Source: Balanoglossus misakiensis (taxonomy: Eukaryota; Hemichordata). Taken from it: a stretch of DNA of 64,000 nucleotides. The DNA is taken from NCBI GenBank assembly GCA_040954595.2, contig CM082579.2:10664001-10728000 (forward strand), read 5' to 3'. Position numbers and translations under genes: made by a program. The notes under the pieces are model-generated. The model was not told where the DNA came from, ran no database searches, and was given only the letters and a program-made list of their open reading frames with translations. This document shows positions 35,701-46,475 of the stretch, one piece after another; within the stretch, counting starts at the first letter, position 1; each line of letters starts with the position of its first letter.

Positions 35701-38537
35701 TAACTTTAGTTTCTTCCTACACACGCGATTGTGCAGTACCTTGGACAAAGCTTGGAACAATGTTGCAATAAGCTTTGTGCTGAAGCTTACTACAAGAGTT
35801 TGCGTGCCGACCTTTGCTGAAGGGGTCGTGTGTCAACCTTCGCTGAAGCTTCTTATTACTAGCCTTAGTTGAACCTAAGCTGTACTGACCTTTGTGAAAC
35901 CTTATAATTCCAATCTTTGGCCAATGTTGGGGTTGCAAAGCGTCTTCAAAGCTTGGTGAAAAAAACCTTCAACAATGCTTTACTAAACAAACCTTTAAAC
36001 AAGCTTCATTTTTGAAGCTTTGTCGAAGATGTTTATTTTATTTTCATCCAAATCAAGTCACAACAAACTCTCCTTGTAACTTTTATACTCATGTGTATCA
36101 CTACAACTTCATTTAATTTTTGTCGGAATTAAATGAAATTGTAGTGATACACATGAGTATAAAAGTTACAAGGAGAGTTTGTTGTGACTTGATTTGGATG
36201 AAAATAAAATAAAGGTAATCATGTTCAAATAATACACTACAGGCAATGAATGTATTTGAATTTTGGAGTTGTTTTTATTATCTAATATCAGATTAATAAC
36301 ACATGCAATATAAATACAAGCAATACTGTTACAATAAGACAAACCTCACAAGAATCACAATACTATAAAATCAAAATTGGATAAAATGATTGATGTCTCT
36401 TGTTTTGGTTTCCCAAAGCAAGTTATCCTGGTGACCATATGCTCTCTGAAAAAAATAGAAAGAAAAGAAAGAAAATCATTGATCCCATCATGAAAGTTTT
36501 GTTTCGGCATGCCTTAATAATTAAACCACATCACACCACACATCAACAGAGCTCTGTCTGTTTAACACAAGTTTGACCGAAAGACAGAACCCGATGCCAA
36601 AATTATCATAGGGTCTCTGAGTGTGAAATGAATACCACCTCCACCCACTCTCAAAATACAACCAATTAATTTTATTCCTGTGTGGTATGGAATTTGTAAA
36701 TGGGTTCAAACAAAAATATGACCAGAAAAGAAGCGTCTCTTCCCAGTTTCTTCATTAAATTCATCTTTCACCGAACTTGTCGACGACCGGGACTGAATCA
36801 ACACTGACTTGCACATATTTTCACAGAGTCGCATCAGCCCCGGGTGAAGAGTTCACACGAGAAATTAAACATTATTCCGATTATTTCTAATTCCATCTTA
36901 AAAACGCACCTAGGTACATATTTCCATTATTAACTGTTGTCATTACTCTGTTTTCGCGACATTGATTCCAGAATCTGTGGATATTTCTACACTCAAAAAA
37001 ACATTACACGATCGCGATTAACGTCGTGAGCGCCTCCGGCCCGCCCGGACATGTTTCAAACTCAAAGTCAAAGCGCGTGCGGAAGTAATGTTGATAAATG
37101 TCGTTTTTTGCGAAGACAATGTTCAAAACACCAGTTTTCTGAGAGGCACTTGCCAACTATTTTAACAGCATGTACACACGGACACAATATTGTCAGAAAT
37201 TACCCACCTTTGAAATATTTGTAGCCGTACAGCCCGACCAGGCAAAATCCATCGCGTGAGTTCCAGAGTTTACGTTTAATCTCATGACGTCACATGACCT
37301 TTGCCCATAGATCCTCGTTCATAACGTATGTTTATTTTGAGGAAGAAGTCGCAAACTGCAACTTTTCATCAACTAATCAGGGCAGGTGTAAGGTTTTGAT
37401 ACAAATAACGTCTGTCACGTGCTCAAGTTGCAAAATGACCTGTCAAACTAAGCTGCTGACCGATGACATGCGTGCAGCACGGGACGTCGCGCGATTAGGC
37501 CCAAACTGGCTGTCGATAGGCGTACAATAAGGTTTGATAAAGGTTCATAACAAAGCTTCGTCGAAGCTTTCTGTTAGCCAAGATTTTAAAAAGCTTTGAC
37601 AGTAACCTTGGTCCAAGGTTTAGCGCAAACCTTGTCTTGTGCTTCGGCACGAAGCTTTGGCAAATCTTTATTGAAAATAAGCTTAGCCAAACCTTTATTG
37701 CAAACCTTCACACAAGCTTTGAGGACACCCAAGCTTGGCCCAAGGTATGGCACAATCGCGTGTGTAGATGGCAGAATATGTTTGAACTGAAGTTAACCTC
37801 CACCTCCTTTTCCTACAGCTATAATAAGCCTATTTATATCAGTCCCTACAACAATTTTCGTACTTTTCTTCACAATCACAGGCATGGTAGTGTACTAACT
37901 AGTCTAGTCTACTGCCTTAAACCAAAGATTCACTGCAATTTGTCGATGTGTACTACTAGTACACGAATTTCTCACGTTACACATTTCCTTTACTCAGAAA
38001 ATCCTTCAACACTCTACCGCCAGCTTCCATATAGTCAACAAGCGACCATAACAACAACCATTGAAGCTAGTAGCCGCAGCAGCATAGCTCGATGTTTTAC
38101 CAGGTGTGGGGGTTGGACGGAGAAACCTGTTTTCTCGTCCAAGCCAACGTCCAACCTCGAGCTATGCTGCAGCTGCTATCCCAGCCATACATTGACGCTG
38201 AAACATGTTGATTCAGGTTTGTTTCAAATTTTCGTTTTGATTTGTGGCAGCATTCCTTCCACCGACAACGCATTTGAAAATATCGTTTGCTAAAACGCAA
38301 TCAAAATCAAGAGGACTGCTGATTTATGTGAAACGGAACAATAAACAGGTATCAATGACAGCCAACAGGCTCATGCAATCAATCTTACGTTTTCGATTTC
38401 GGAACCCATCGTCGAGCTCGAGTGGCGGTATCCCCATTGCCGTCTGCAAACTTCGAGTGTGGCACAATTACGAAGTCGTCGTCCGAGTCCGTACTGCTGA
38501 AGTCGTATGGACGATATTTTGGGAGATTCTGAGTCAT
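23748..38537 (-). CDS. INTU: Inturned planar cell polarity protein, complete, 18 exons
   Basis: Exons, 5' to 3': 38389-38537, 33755-34272, 32707-32792, 32084-32284, 31236-31351, 30454-30621, 30128-30299, 29826-29879, 29587-29649, 29118-29333, 28665-28714, 27874-27975, 27305-27453, 26511-26782, 25489-25589, 24836-25031, 24194-24336, 23748-23859. Every junction is GT/AG and phases match, giving 955 residues (vertebrate INTU is about 940). Features in order: an acidic N-terminus (DFSSTDSDDDF), ENGDVFYLE, a PDZ domain with GDCLLAINGIPV, longin-like segments (HVAMYLSLAGDL; GMFITISDMVENVTG), LPGVRWLDL, a serine-rich linker, and a C-terminus ending IEIAFKLAFGAGL. INTU acts with Fuzzy and WDPCP in the CPLANE complex at the ciliary base; INTU-Fuzzy is an exchange factor for Rab23. 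Exon 1 fits because it supplies the two bases the next exon needs. A start at 34325 without splicing is the weaker alternative. Confidence 0.93.
24431..24629 (-). mobile_element. TA-flanked CGCG-rich MITE, copy 1 (INTU intron)
   Basis: Terminal inverted repeats CTGTAAAACACTTTATTTTC and GCGAG. The interior matches the family (TCGCGAAATACGCGAGAGCC, GATAACGATGCA). Inverted relative to most copies. The left TA has become AA and the right TA is kept. It lies in the INTU intron between exons 24194-24336 and 24836-25031. Confidence 0.8.
26799..26827. repeat. GA-rich microsatellite
   Basis: GAGTGAGAGAGAGAGAAAGA-type simple repeat in an INTU intron, just upstream (in gene direction) of exon 26511-26782. 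Confidence 0.7.
29431..29576. repeat. Dispersed repeat, terminal fragment in an INTU intron
   Basis: Near-identical to 21649-21794, from ATCTGCACACCAAATATC through GATGTGGACGGACATACAG to the end hairpin GGTCCCAT...ATGGGACC and TAAAAATG. It ends 10 bases from INTU exon 29587-29649, so it lies against that exon's donor site. Confidence 0.75.
29699..29742 (+). mobile_element. Internally deleted TA-flanked MITE, copy 2
   Basis: Only 44 bases: CTGTAAACCAGAAATTTCGT then AATAAAGTGTTTTACAG, with TA on both sides. It keeps the two family ends and has lost the interior. Located in an INTU intron. Confidence 0.6.
31825..32031 (+). mobile_element. TA-flanked CGCG-rich MITE, copy 3 (INTU intron)
   Basis: CTGTAAAACACTTTATTTTC ... 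GTGTTTTACAG with TA on both sides; about 207 bp. Internal family words ATATCGAGAGAGGCCACTG and CACTGCATCGTTATCTTC are present. It lies 53 bp beyond the end of exon 32084-32284, in the adjoining intron. Confidence 0.85.
32437..32700. repeat. Diverged fragment of the dispersed repeat
   Basis: Starts GTCGAGGACACTTTCCTCCC, matching the start of the 20383 copy, and ends with ACCAAAATGACAAATATTGC, matching its interior. It lies directly next to the donor of INTU exon 32707-32792. Confidence 0.4.
32819..32960. mobile_element. Foldback (hairpin) element in an INTU intron
   Basis: The arms AGCAATAACCCCCGCC and GGCGGGGGTTATTGCT are exact inverted repeats. Inside them GTACAATTCG...ATATAGCAC pairs with GTGCTATAT...CGAATTGTAC, so nearly the whole 142 bp folds back on itself. 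No coding. Probably a MITE, inserted 26 bp from the acceptor of exon 32707-32792. Confidence 0.7.
33271..33298. repeat. Short perfect inverted repeat
   Basis: GTTTTACCACTGC, two bases CA, then GCAGTGGTAAAAC: a 13-bp perfect stem. It lies in INTU intron 2, beside a CpG-rich stretch holding an ATGGCGACGG start-like sequence at 33053. Confidence 0.6.
35451..35660. repeat. 105-bp tandem duplication in INTU intron 1
   Basis: TGCATTCGGTTTGTAGATCT begins at 35451 and again (one base changed) at 35556. The two copies are nearly identical to about 35660, so the duplication is recent. It lies just outside the left end of the 2-kb transposon. Confidence 0.85.
36032..36213. repeat. Near-perfect 87-bp inverted repeat
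   Basis: Arms 36032-36118 and 36127-36213 with the 8-base spacer TTTGTCGG. Only one mismatch was noticed (AACTTC against AATTTC). It would form a long hairpin in the INTU intron 1 pre-mRNA. It lies inside the 2-kb transposon. Confidence 0.9.
36371..37252 (-). other. Possible captured two-exon mini-gene inside the transposon
   Basis: Exon-like blocks at 37208-37252 (ATGGATTTTGCC... to CAAAG|GTGGGT) and 36371-36445 (TTTTTTCAG|AGAGCATATG to TGA) join in phase 0 to give 39 codons, or 50 from an upstream ATG (MRLNVNSGTHAMDFAWSG...). A minus-strand AATAAA follows at 36274-36279. Upstream are a full CRE site TGACGTCA (37285-37292), TCACATGACC and CACGTG. The other possible frame ends LVGLYGYKYFKESIWSPG. 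No family recognised; it may be promoter and exon DNA picked up from a host gene. Confidence 0.3.
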
Positions 38538-38607
38538 TTCAATAGCATGTCAGTCGAAAGATCGAGCACCCCTACACTGTAGACTCTTATAAACAGCTCA
38601 AATAAAG

Positions 38608-38640
38608 TTAATACTTGTAAACATCCGCCATTTTGTTCAT
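38608..38640 (-). promoter_or_regulatory. INTU 5' leader: YY1-like site overlapping a short upstream ORF
   Basis: On the minus strand ATGAACAAAATGGCGGATGT contains the YY1 core AAAATGGCGG and opens a 10-codon ORF (MNKMADVYKY, then TAA). It lies 71 bases upstream of the INTU start. YY1 sites near the start of transcription are common in housekeeping and ciliary genes. The uORF could dampen translation. Confidence 0.45.
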
Positions 38641-41256
38641 ATCCGGGTATTTCGGGTATTTTGTGAACTCCCAGGTCATGCTGGGTCACGTCAGCTGGCA
38701 CGCGCGGTCACCTAGGTGGCCCACAGGTTCACATTACCTGTGTCGGGTGGCCCCTACCGTCAACCGTCGGTCCCATACATACACACGAAAGCAAAATAAT
38801 AGTTTACCGTAGGAAAAAAACATGTAGAAAGGGACATATGTTTACTGTACAACAGGAAGAGTTTTGAAATCGTAGAATAAAGGCTTAGGCCTAAATTTCG
38901 GCCTACTTTTCATTTGTATATAACAACTTTATAAACTTTTCTGTAATAATAAATGGATGGGTGGCTGGGTGATGTATTCGTTCCATTTTCTACATTATTT
39001 GAATTAACTACCTTTTAAAAGATTATGAAGCCATATCTAGCACTCAATGATGGGTGGTATAGTCATTATGTCTTTATACTACTGTGCTATATTTCATCCG
39101 CTTTCGGGCAAATTCAATCAGTAACGTTCTTCTTGGCATGTACGTAACATTCCGCAAATTAAGTTATGCAAATAAGCATTAATTATAAAGTCCACATGCG
39201 CCAAAAACTAATCAATTCCTGCCATTTCGAAATATAATCTTTGTATAAAATTTGATTACAATCTGAAGAGCTCTTTCTGACATATCATTCCCGCAGACAC
39301 GCAAACAGACACACAGACATTGTTAATACGACCGTGATTTCCGTGTACAACCAAGAGACCTCATAAAAAAAAACTGATAAGCACTACAGCAAACGATCAC
39401 TGATGACATGACTGTGAATGTGTGACCTCAATTTACAGAAGGGTCAAGGCGTGAGATTTGTCAGCCAGTCTCCAGTAATTGAGTTTTATTATCCTTATAA
39501 TATTTAACCGCCTCTTCTGGGGTCCGCATATCGAGAACGCCTGGACCGAGAAACCAGTGCTAGTGGTAGTATACCTGATATTGGAAGATGAAAATCATAC
39601 ATTTTGTACTTACAACCAATATCGTTAAATGCAAATAAGCTGCAACTTTTGGGATAACTATATATTTTTTTCAACTGTAATTCCATTAGCCCATGCAGAT
39701 GTAGGCACTGAACTAAATATGAGTGCATATGCAAGTTTTCATTTAACCAGAAAAAAATAATGATAAAGCTTTTCCGCATGGAATGGTATTTTACTATTTC
39801 TGTGTTTATTTAAAAATCTTTTGTATTTCCCTACGAACATAACTGTCAATCAATTGTGGAACATACTTACGTTTCAATAGCCTCCTTTAACAGATCTTAT
39901 GTTTATTATGCTAAATGAATCGTTCCTTTCAATTAGTTTAATTGTTTCATTTATATACTGTGCTGTGAAGTTAAATACAAAGCGTGATGACCGAGTTGGT
40001 GACGTCAGTCACCACCGCCAACCTTCCAAGCATGAGGTAACATGCAAATTAAACACTTGCACTCAGATAAATGAAAACAACAGTTGATTCGTTTCATGTG
40101 CTGTGATGTCACGGGGGAGTGGGTATACTGAAGTTCATAGGTTAGGATGGTTTGGATAATTTGGAAATTCCTCTTTAAAATATTAATGACTCTAATGTTA
40201 AATTGGGAACTGTGACTCAAAAGTAATCGAGTAGTATCCCCAATCACAATGTGAGATCCGATGATCGCTAATTATGCGCAAATTTAATTTTGTAAAAATT
40301 TGCAGAATAATCAGTCATGCAAGGAAAGCAGACAGCACTCATCACCCACTACGTGCGTGCGACTGTTTCACTCGTGCCTGATCGATCTTTCAGGTACGAG
40401 TCACCTTTTCTGATTAATTTGGTTTTCTGCGGCCAAGCGCAGCTGCAGAACGTATAAGTAAACGTTCTTTCATCCTGACTTATACATGATGACAAAATGT
40501 TCTTGTGCCATGCCCGTGTTTGTTTTTTTGCGAAGGGAATTTCGGTAGGTCGCCGTCATTCAAATTTATCTGCGGATACCATAGGACACGCGCGCAAATG
40601 TGTTAAGGTAAATACCAACAATAGGAACCTGAATAGTAAAATTTAAGATATTTTGCTAAAATGGGATTGAGAGAGCCGGAGAGATTCCAAATTCGAAAGA
40701 ACATTACAGACTGAAAAAGATGGTGGACTATACAACCAGTGTTGCTACGTAACGGCTCTTCTATCCCATGACCTATTTTCCGATGATTATTTTCTCAGTT
40801 TCGACGAGCAACGATTTCCCTAAACTCCTCTGGTCTTCACCGGAAATTATTCCCTGAATGTTGGGAATGACTTAGTTACGGGGAACGTCTTCTATTCTGT
40901 ACATCGAATACCTGAACCTGGCTGCATTCAGTAATGTGGTTACAAAAGCCTACGCTTGACTGATTAATTTCTAAAACCACAGGCCTAAGCTTACAGGGTC
41001 TGTGTCCTCGCGCTCATGTCGTTATAAATAATGCCGTGTTCAGCATTTTCATAGCAACGAGCACGCACGCACTACGCCTGCCCAGAGCGAGTCTTTGTAT
41101 TGTTTCATTACCCATGGTGCAAAGCGGCTCTACGCTATCATTTTTCATGACTACGCGTCGTCGCCGTCTTGTTGAAAACTGTCGAATTCATAAGAGCTTC
41201 GCTTGCCACGACTGTCGCAAACGCATACAGGTTTGAGTTGCATTCAATCTTTCGTA
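38641..41256. other. Divergent intergenic region between INTU and the KCTD gene
   Basis: It contains both promoters. The INTU side (38640-38760) is CpG-containing. On the KCTD side, about 41000-41250 is GC-richer. Between them is AT-rich DNA with no coding signal; a short ACAGACACACAGAC patch near 39300 may be a scrap of the dispersed repeat. Confidence 0.45.
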
Positions 41257-42045
41257 ATGACGACCAACAATGAAGGGACCTCCTTTCCTGCCATCATTGA
41301 ACTGAATGTCGGTGGGCAGCTGTACACTACTGCGCATTCCACCTTGATACAAGAGAGCGAGTCTCTGCTTGAGCAAATGTTCACAGGTCGATCGAAATCT
41401 ATGGTTCAACGTGATTCAAGAGGCCGCTACTTCATCGACCGCGACGGCATATTGTTTCGCTACATCCTCGACTACCTCCGCAATAGCAAGCTGGTGTTGC
41501 CGGAGAATTTCGCCGAGAAGGAGAGGTTGCGACAGGAGGCCGAGTATTATAAGCTGGCGGGTTTAGTGAAGGCTATCGCAAGAGATGGTGGGGCTGTCAC
41601 TCAGACAGGGCGACCTACACTTGCCCCGATACACAGCGGCAGCGCACAGAATCATGTGTCGTCGACTGTCAGCGGCAAACCGCCGGCTTTCCTCACCTTG
41701 GGGTATCGCGGCACCTTTGCGTTTGGACGTGACGGTTTAGCAGATGTCAAATTCCGCAAAATCACACGCATATTGGTTTGCGGCAAAGCTACTGTATGCA
41801 AGGACATTTTCGGAGATTATCTGAACGACAGTCGTGACCCTGACAGATTGCACTCCCCGGATCGATACACGTCCAGATATTTTCTCAAGCACACCTACCT
41901 GGAACAGGCATTCGACGTGTTAGCCGAAGCCGGCTTTCGCTTTGTCAGTTGCTGTGCGTCCGGTACCAGTACCATTGTCGGCTCACCGGAAAGTGAAGAG
42001 AGCAAATGGAATCACTATAACGAGTTCGTATTTCAACGTTCGTAA
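41257..42045 (+). CDS. BTB/POZ (T1) domain protein of the KCTD8/12/16 group, single exon
   Basis: 262 residues from ATG at 41257 (MTTNNEGTSF...). An in-frame ATG 18 codons earlier (41203) is less likely because the BTB domain follows at once. The T1/BTB fold spans about residues 11-105: IIELNVGGQLYTTAHSTLI, DRDGILFRYILDYLRN, and RQEAEYYKLAGLV. A linker of about 40 residues leads to an H1-type domain (about 146-262): YRGTFAFGRDGLADVKFRK, ILVCGKATVCKDIFGDYLN, SRDPDR, YTSRYFLKHTYLEQAFDVL, EAGFRFVSCCASGT and a final YNEFVFQR. The BTB plus H1 layout is that of vertebrate KCTD8, KCTD12 and KCTD16. Those proteins form oligomers, bind the tail of GABA-B receptor subunit 2 and also G-beta-gamma, and speed desensitisation. 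An intronless ORF also fits KCTD12. The invertebrate gene is probably a pre-duplication relative, so no single symbol is given. Confidence 0.9.
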   Translation: MTTNNEGTSFPAIIELNVGGQLYTTAHSTLIQESESLLEQMFTGRSKSMVQRDSRGRYFIDRDGILFRYILDYLRNSKLVLPENFAEKERLRQEAEYYKLAGLVKAIARDGGAVTQTGRPTLAPIHSGSAQNHVSSTVSGKPPAFLTLGYRGTFAFGRDGLADVKFRKITRILVCGKATVCKDIFGDYLNDSRDPDRLHSPDRYTSRYFLKHTYLEQAFDVLAEAGFRFVSCCASGTSTIVGSPESEESKWNHYNEFVFQRS

Positions 42046-45000
42046 AATACTCAAAAAAATGACGAAATATTATCGCACGGCTGCCAAATCTGCACAGTCA
42101 AACGGTAATGTTGGAGAAATAACCCATTTTCCCCTTCTACCCTAGACATTGATGTCACGTGAACACTTTCTAACAATTAGGCCTGTATGTAACTGTCTTT
42201 AATAGGGAGAAGGAAATGCAAACACGTGGGATGTTGCGAATTGTTTGCGAGGTACGGTGTATAGACAGATTCTTGTACCTAAAACATTAAGATGGCGGAA
42301 TACATTTAGGCCATTTGCTTGTACATTATTGGTCGCACAGCTAGCTTGACTTGTCTGCACTCTTCTGGAAACAACTCGTGTTGTCATCGTACGGACGACA
42401 CAGTAATCAATCCTGTGTAAATGACAGTTACCTTGTTAATATTGTTGTAAATGATTGTGCATGTATGATCTTTGGAACATTGTTTGAATTTCAAAGATTT
42501 TTCCCTTTCAACTGCGTCACTGGATTTTAATCTTCGTGGGCGATCAGAATTCACATGTGACATTAACAAACCGACCAATTCGAGGACTTGTAAATTATAA
42601 AGCGCTGATTTTTTTTCCCGAACGTCTTTGGCAATTTTCTAAAACCAACAAAAAAAACCTTGAACAATGTAGTTGAGAAACCTGTCTGACGGCGGTGGAA
42701 TTACTTACACTCATTAAAACAAGAAAAGCTTTTTTTGCACACTCGGGACACCCACATAGGCGCGAACACACCCACTCATATAAGCTTAATTACCCACGAA
42801 TTGCTGGATCCAAGACGTTAAGACTTAACATTTGATTTTTCCTCAAAGCGACAGATATTTTCAGTGCATGGATGTGGTTTGCACAATTCATTGGCGCGCG
42901 ACAGTCAAATCAATACTGTACGTGTTCTGCACTCCAATATGAAAGCAACTTTACCACCAGATTCACATATCTGAAAATTCTGATTCCCCCTTATATTAAT
43001 CAAATATGCATGCACACCATCAATGGAATTATGCGCTAATGTCGTTACACAACAAGTATGCGATTAAATGGTTTTCCTAAATTTGTCCCCGCAGTGGGGA
43101 AATCAAACCCAGTGATGGCGATTTTATTGACACAGCCTCAAATAAAGTGACCCTATACGTGATGTGAATAATTCCTTGGCTGAATCAACTATACGCAATA
43201 ATAGTGGACATGGCTGACCTTTGTTGATTAATCAGCACGGCACATTTCATATTCTATTTGGTTGATAAGGGGAACTATACAGCGGGGGCTGGGATAACTA
43301 CCGAATAGCATGGACGAGTAGCAGATTATCCATCGCGTAGATAAGCATGGTTGTCAACACCCTGGATATACTCGGCTGACAACCATGCGTGCGACTGCAC
43401 TGAAAATATATCTGTCACGTCATTTTAGGACTGTTTGCATTATCAACACATATGGCGTTTTCTTTATTCAGTATGGTTTTCACAGCCATTTATAGCTTGC
43501 AGCAAATAACGCATGCAGTTATCTGTATCCTGGAATGTTGATTCCCTAGATTCCCACATGGAATACTAATCACACAACTCCCAATTTTACGACTTGATGA
43601 ATGTATGATAGATAACTATACATCGTATTCCTTGAATTTCTTTTACGCCAGCCTGGTTTGTTCGTTTTTTTCACTGTCTGCAGTCCAAGCAGCAATTAGA
43701 CGGTTGCAACTTAATGGCGAGCCGAAATCTCGTATGCTTTTGTGTAATATACTATACTTAACATTCAATTCATGTGAGACTCTGATCAAACTGGTTGTTA
43801 ATCTTGCTATACACAGCATCGCCAAATTTAAAGCGTTCGTGTTATACCATTAATGCATCACCATCATCCAATTAATTTTCCCAGTTACCATGGTAATCGA
43901 TTTACGTCCCAGCTAGCTGTAAATATAGCGTTACTCTGCAATTATTGTGAAATGTAGATTGTATGTAAAATGAAGACTTGTGTGACCAGAGTGATATATT
44001 GAGTGCATCGAATAATTTTGTTTGAAGAAGATGTAATTTACAGTTGTCACAGACATTGTATGTGTTTGTTTAAGTCTTAGATATTAATTGAACATGTAGT
44101 ATTTGATGACATCTTTGACAGTAAATTGATCGTCATCTCTAATGATCTCTGTGTTTGAACATTAGCATGATTACTATGTGTTTGAAAAGCACTTTGGCAT
44201 TTAAATTGGATTTTAGAAATCGTGCATGATACATCTTTCAAGCAGAGCCTTAAGTCTGCCCTGCGTACACTTATGCATCAATCATTCATTGGCATGCACA
44301 AATTTGTTTTTCTGCAATTGAAATTATATGAACGGATTTTCACTGTATATTTGTATATTGAACGTCTTATCAACGTATATAGGTACTATTTTGCAGTCTC
44401 CATATTGGGTACGTTTGCATTATAGGAAACACTCTACACATTATTCTAATAAAGAGACACGCAAAATGGAGAATGCCGATCTTTGCTCTATGTTACCTTG
44501 GCAACTCCACGTAGTGAAAATTGCCGCACACAACTTGTCATTGTGCATAGAACATTCATTGTAATAAAGGTAACAAGCAGATGACTAAACAAGACTGCGC
44601 TGCGTGATGACGCTTGATTGGTAATAGCTTGATTATACTCTACATTAACGTTCAAGTGGTACATGCTATCCAACCTGCTACAACAGTTTGAAGTGCGTGT
44701 ATTTCACGTAGTTGTTAGTCTTACAGCTTGTGAAGTTCACATGTTTAATTTTTTTTATTCGAAATTCACTGAAAAAAAATTATTCCCAGTTTCGGCAACA
44801 CTTCAACATTAAAAAAGACACTTGATGTATCTGTCTTTAGAAAATTGAATGTGGGGCATGTATGGCAACGTCGTGTCTTAATTAGCATTTTCACAGTTTA
44901 TTTCACGCTTCGTCTTGTAAATGGTGGAACTCAAAAACGGATGATCGAAAGTAAACTAAATAATTCTTAGAAATTCCTGTCAACTCTAACTTTCTTAAAA

Positions 45001-46475
45001 TAACAGTTATTGTATTTAAGCACACCAATGACAAAAATGATCATACAAAAATTATTATGGATTGTAAAAAATGCATGTTTTAAAAATCTGAGACACGGTT
45101 TTACTGACTGACAGTTTATTTCGAACGACCATCGATTATATGGGGCAGCAGGGACACATTCCGGGGAAATTGTCGAATATCCGCGGAAAACAACACTCGC
45201 AGTAAATGCAACGTTTTTAGATCGAACTTTGATTTCCATTTATATACCGCTCTTGGCGTAAAGGTCATCTGACCAAGAAATTTACCATTACAATATGTTG
45301 TCACGAACCGTAACACGCGCTGATGTCCAGGAACAACCACATTTATTGTGATTTGATGTATCTTCCCTTGAAGCAATCCGGAAACTGTGTTTAATATATA
45401 TCCGTAGGTATGGAATGGTAAATGGAAACGAAAACGTTTTCTTATGGGTGGGGTTTAGAAAATAAATCAATAAAATACTAAAAGCTGTGAATATTCGCGC
45501 ATTTCCACAGATTTGACCACACACGGACCCGCGCGCGAGTGGAGAAGTGACGCATGCGCATGACTTGTATCCCTTCTCATCGAATTACATGTATACGTGA
45601 CGTGCTTTTGGCTTTCCGGTATTCGCGTCATTGCAATTTACATTGCAATATATTCATTAAACCACTTAGGGCCAAGGGGCCAGGTTCATGTCCTCGACAA
45701 GCTAAACCCATTATTACATTATTACCTTTCACAGTCTATTTGCCGATAATACTTAAAGTAACTAAATGCTTTTTGGACAACATCTATGATTCCCACTGAA
45801 TTTGAAAACTAGCAAACGCAATAACATGCATGAACGGACACCACGGCGCATATATCTTGACATTTGGTTTCGAAATAAAAACTTTACATACACGCAAAAT
45901 AAAGATAAAATATCTAATGTCCCGTAGTGCATTTGAATTCATGTGTGCTTTTACACTAAACCCCGGTTTCCGATGATGCAATATTACCTATATCAATAAT
46001 TGATTTGATGGAAACTAACAACTTGCTGATCACGGGCACGGGGATGTCCAAGCGCCGCCAAGCAAAACTTCCCATTGAAGTTCTCTGTTTAGGTCCGTGG
46101 TTATCGTATGCATGCTTGATTCCCTTTAATTACACGGTGATAGTAACTGTTCGTACGTGGGATTTATCACTGTGGATGTTGTCCAACTACGTGTGCAGTT
46201 TTGTTTCATTTAATATGTGACAGATATGATGTCAATAGAGAAGTTTATGGACGTACACACACAGTTCACATCGGAAGAAGAGTGTTTTGGGGGAATACTC
46301 TGTAGAAAAAGAAACAGTTTTGGCCTTTTGACGAAAAAAACGACAACCTCAAAAGCTATAAAGGTGTTTATACATGTTATATGTGATTGTTTGTTTGTGT
46401 GTGCGTACTGGACAGGCTGCTCGAGTGTAACTGTACATTTAAATCATTGATGTGATCAACTCTTTTCGGGCTGTG
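42046..46475. other. KCTD 3' UTR and intergenic region, no further gene seen
   Basis: AATAAA at 43141-43146 may end the KCTD transcript (about 1.1 kb 3' UTR). A stem-loop at 43346-43389 (GCATGGTTGTCA...TGACAACCATGC) lies beyond it. The rest is AT-rich, with short chance open frames. A GC-rich CGCGCGCGAG / GCATGCGCATG patch near 45530-45560 looks promoter-like, but no exon follows. Confidence 0.4.

Larger units (their letters stand above)
35717..37767. mobile_element. 2,051-bp inverted-repeat DNA transposon with subterminal motif arrays, in INTU intron 1
   Basis: The left end CTACACACGCGATTGTGC and right end GCACAATCGCGTGTGTAG (with changes just inside) are inverted repeats of about 38 bp, continuing as ACCTTGG...AAGCTTGG on both sides. 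For about 300 bp inward on the left and 240 bp on the right, short motifs of the CAAAGCTT / CAAACCTT / GAAGCTT type recur in both orientations. That is the layout of transposase binding sites in hAT-like and similar elements. No transposase is encoded, so the element is non-autonomous. No clear target-site duplication was found. Its middle holds an 87-bp inverted repeat and host-like sequence with a promoter and exon-like blocks. Confidence 0.7.

Noticed and set aside
37208-37252. Alternative first exon of INTU
   Set aside because: Joining it to exon 33755-34272 gives an immediate stop in the ATG frame; the one frame that fits the phase has a stop and no ATG upstream.
37596-38293. Plus-strand ORFs of 64 and 218 codons
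   Set aside because: They run through the transposon end, show no family resemblance, and lie antisense to INTU intron 1.
38244-38582. Plus-strand ORF of 112 codons
   Set aside because: It is the antisense shadow of INTU exon 1, whose minus-strand reading fits the gene.
41369-41566. Second ORF inside the KCTD gene
   Set aside because: Frame-shifted shadow of the BTB domain coding sequence.
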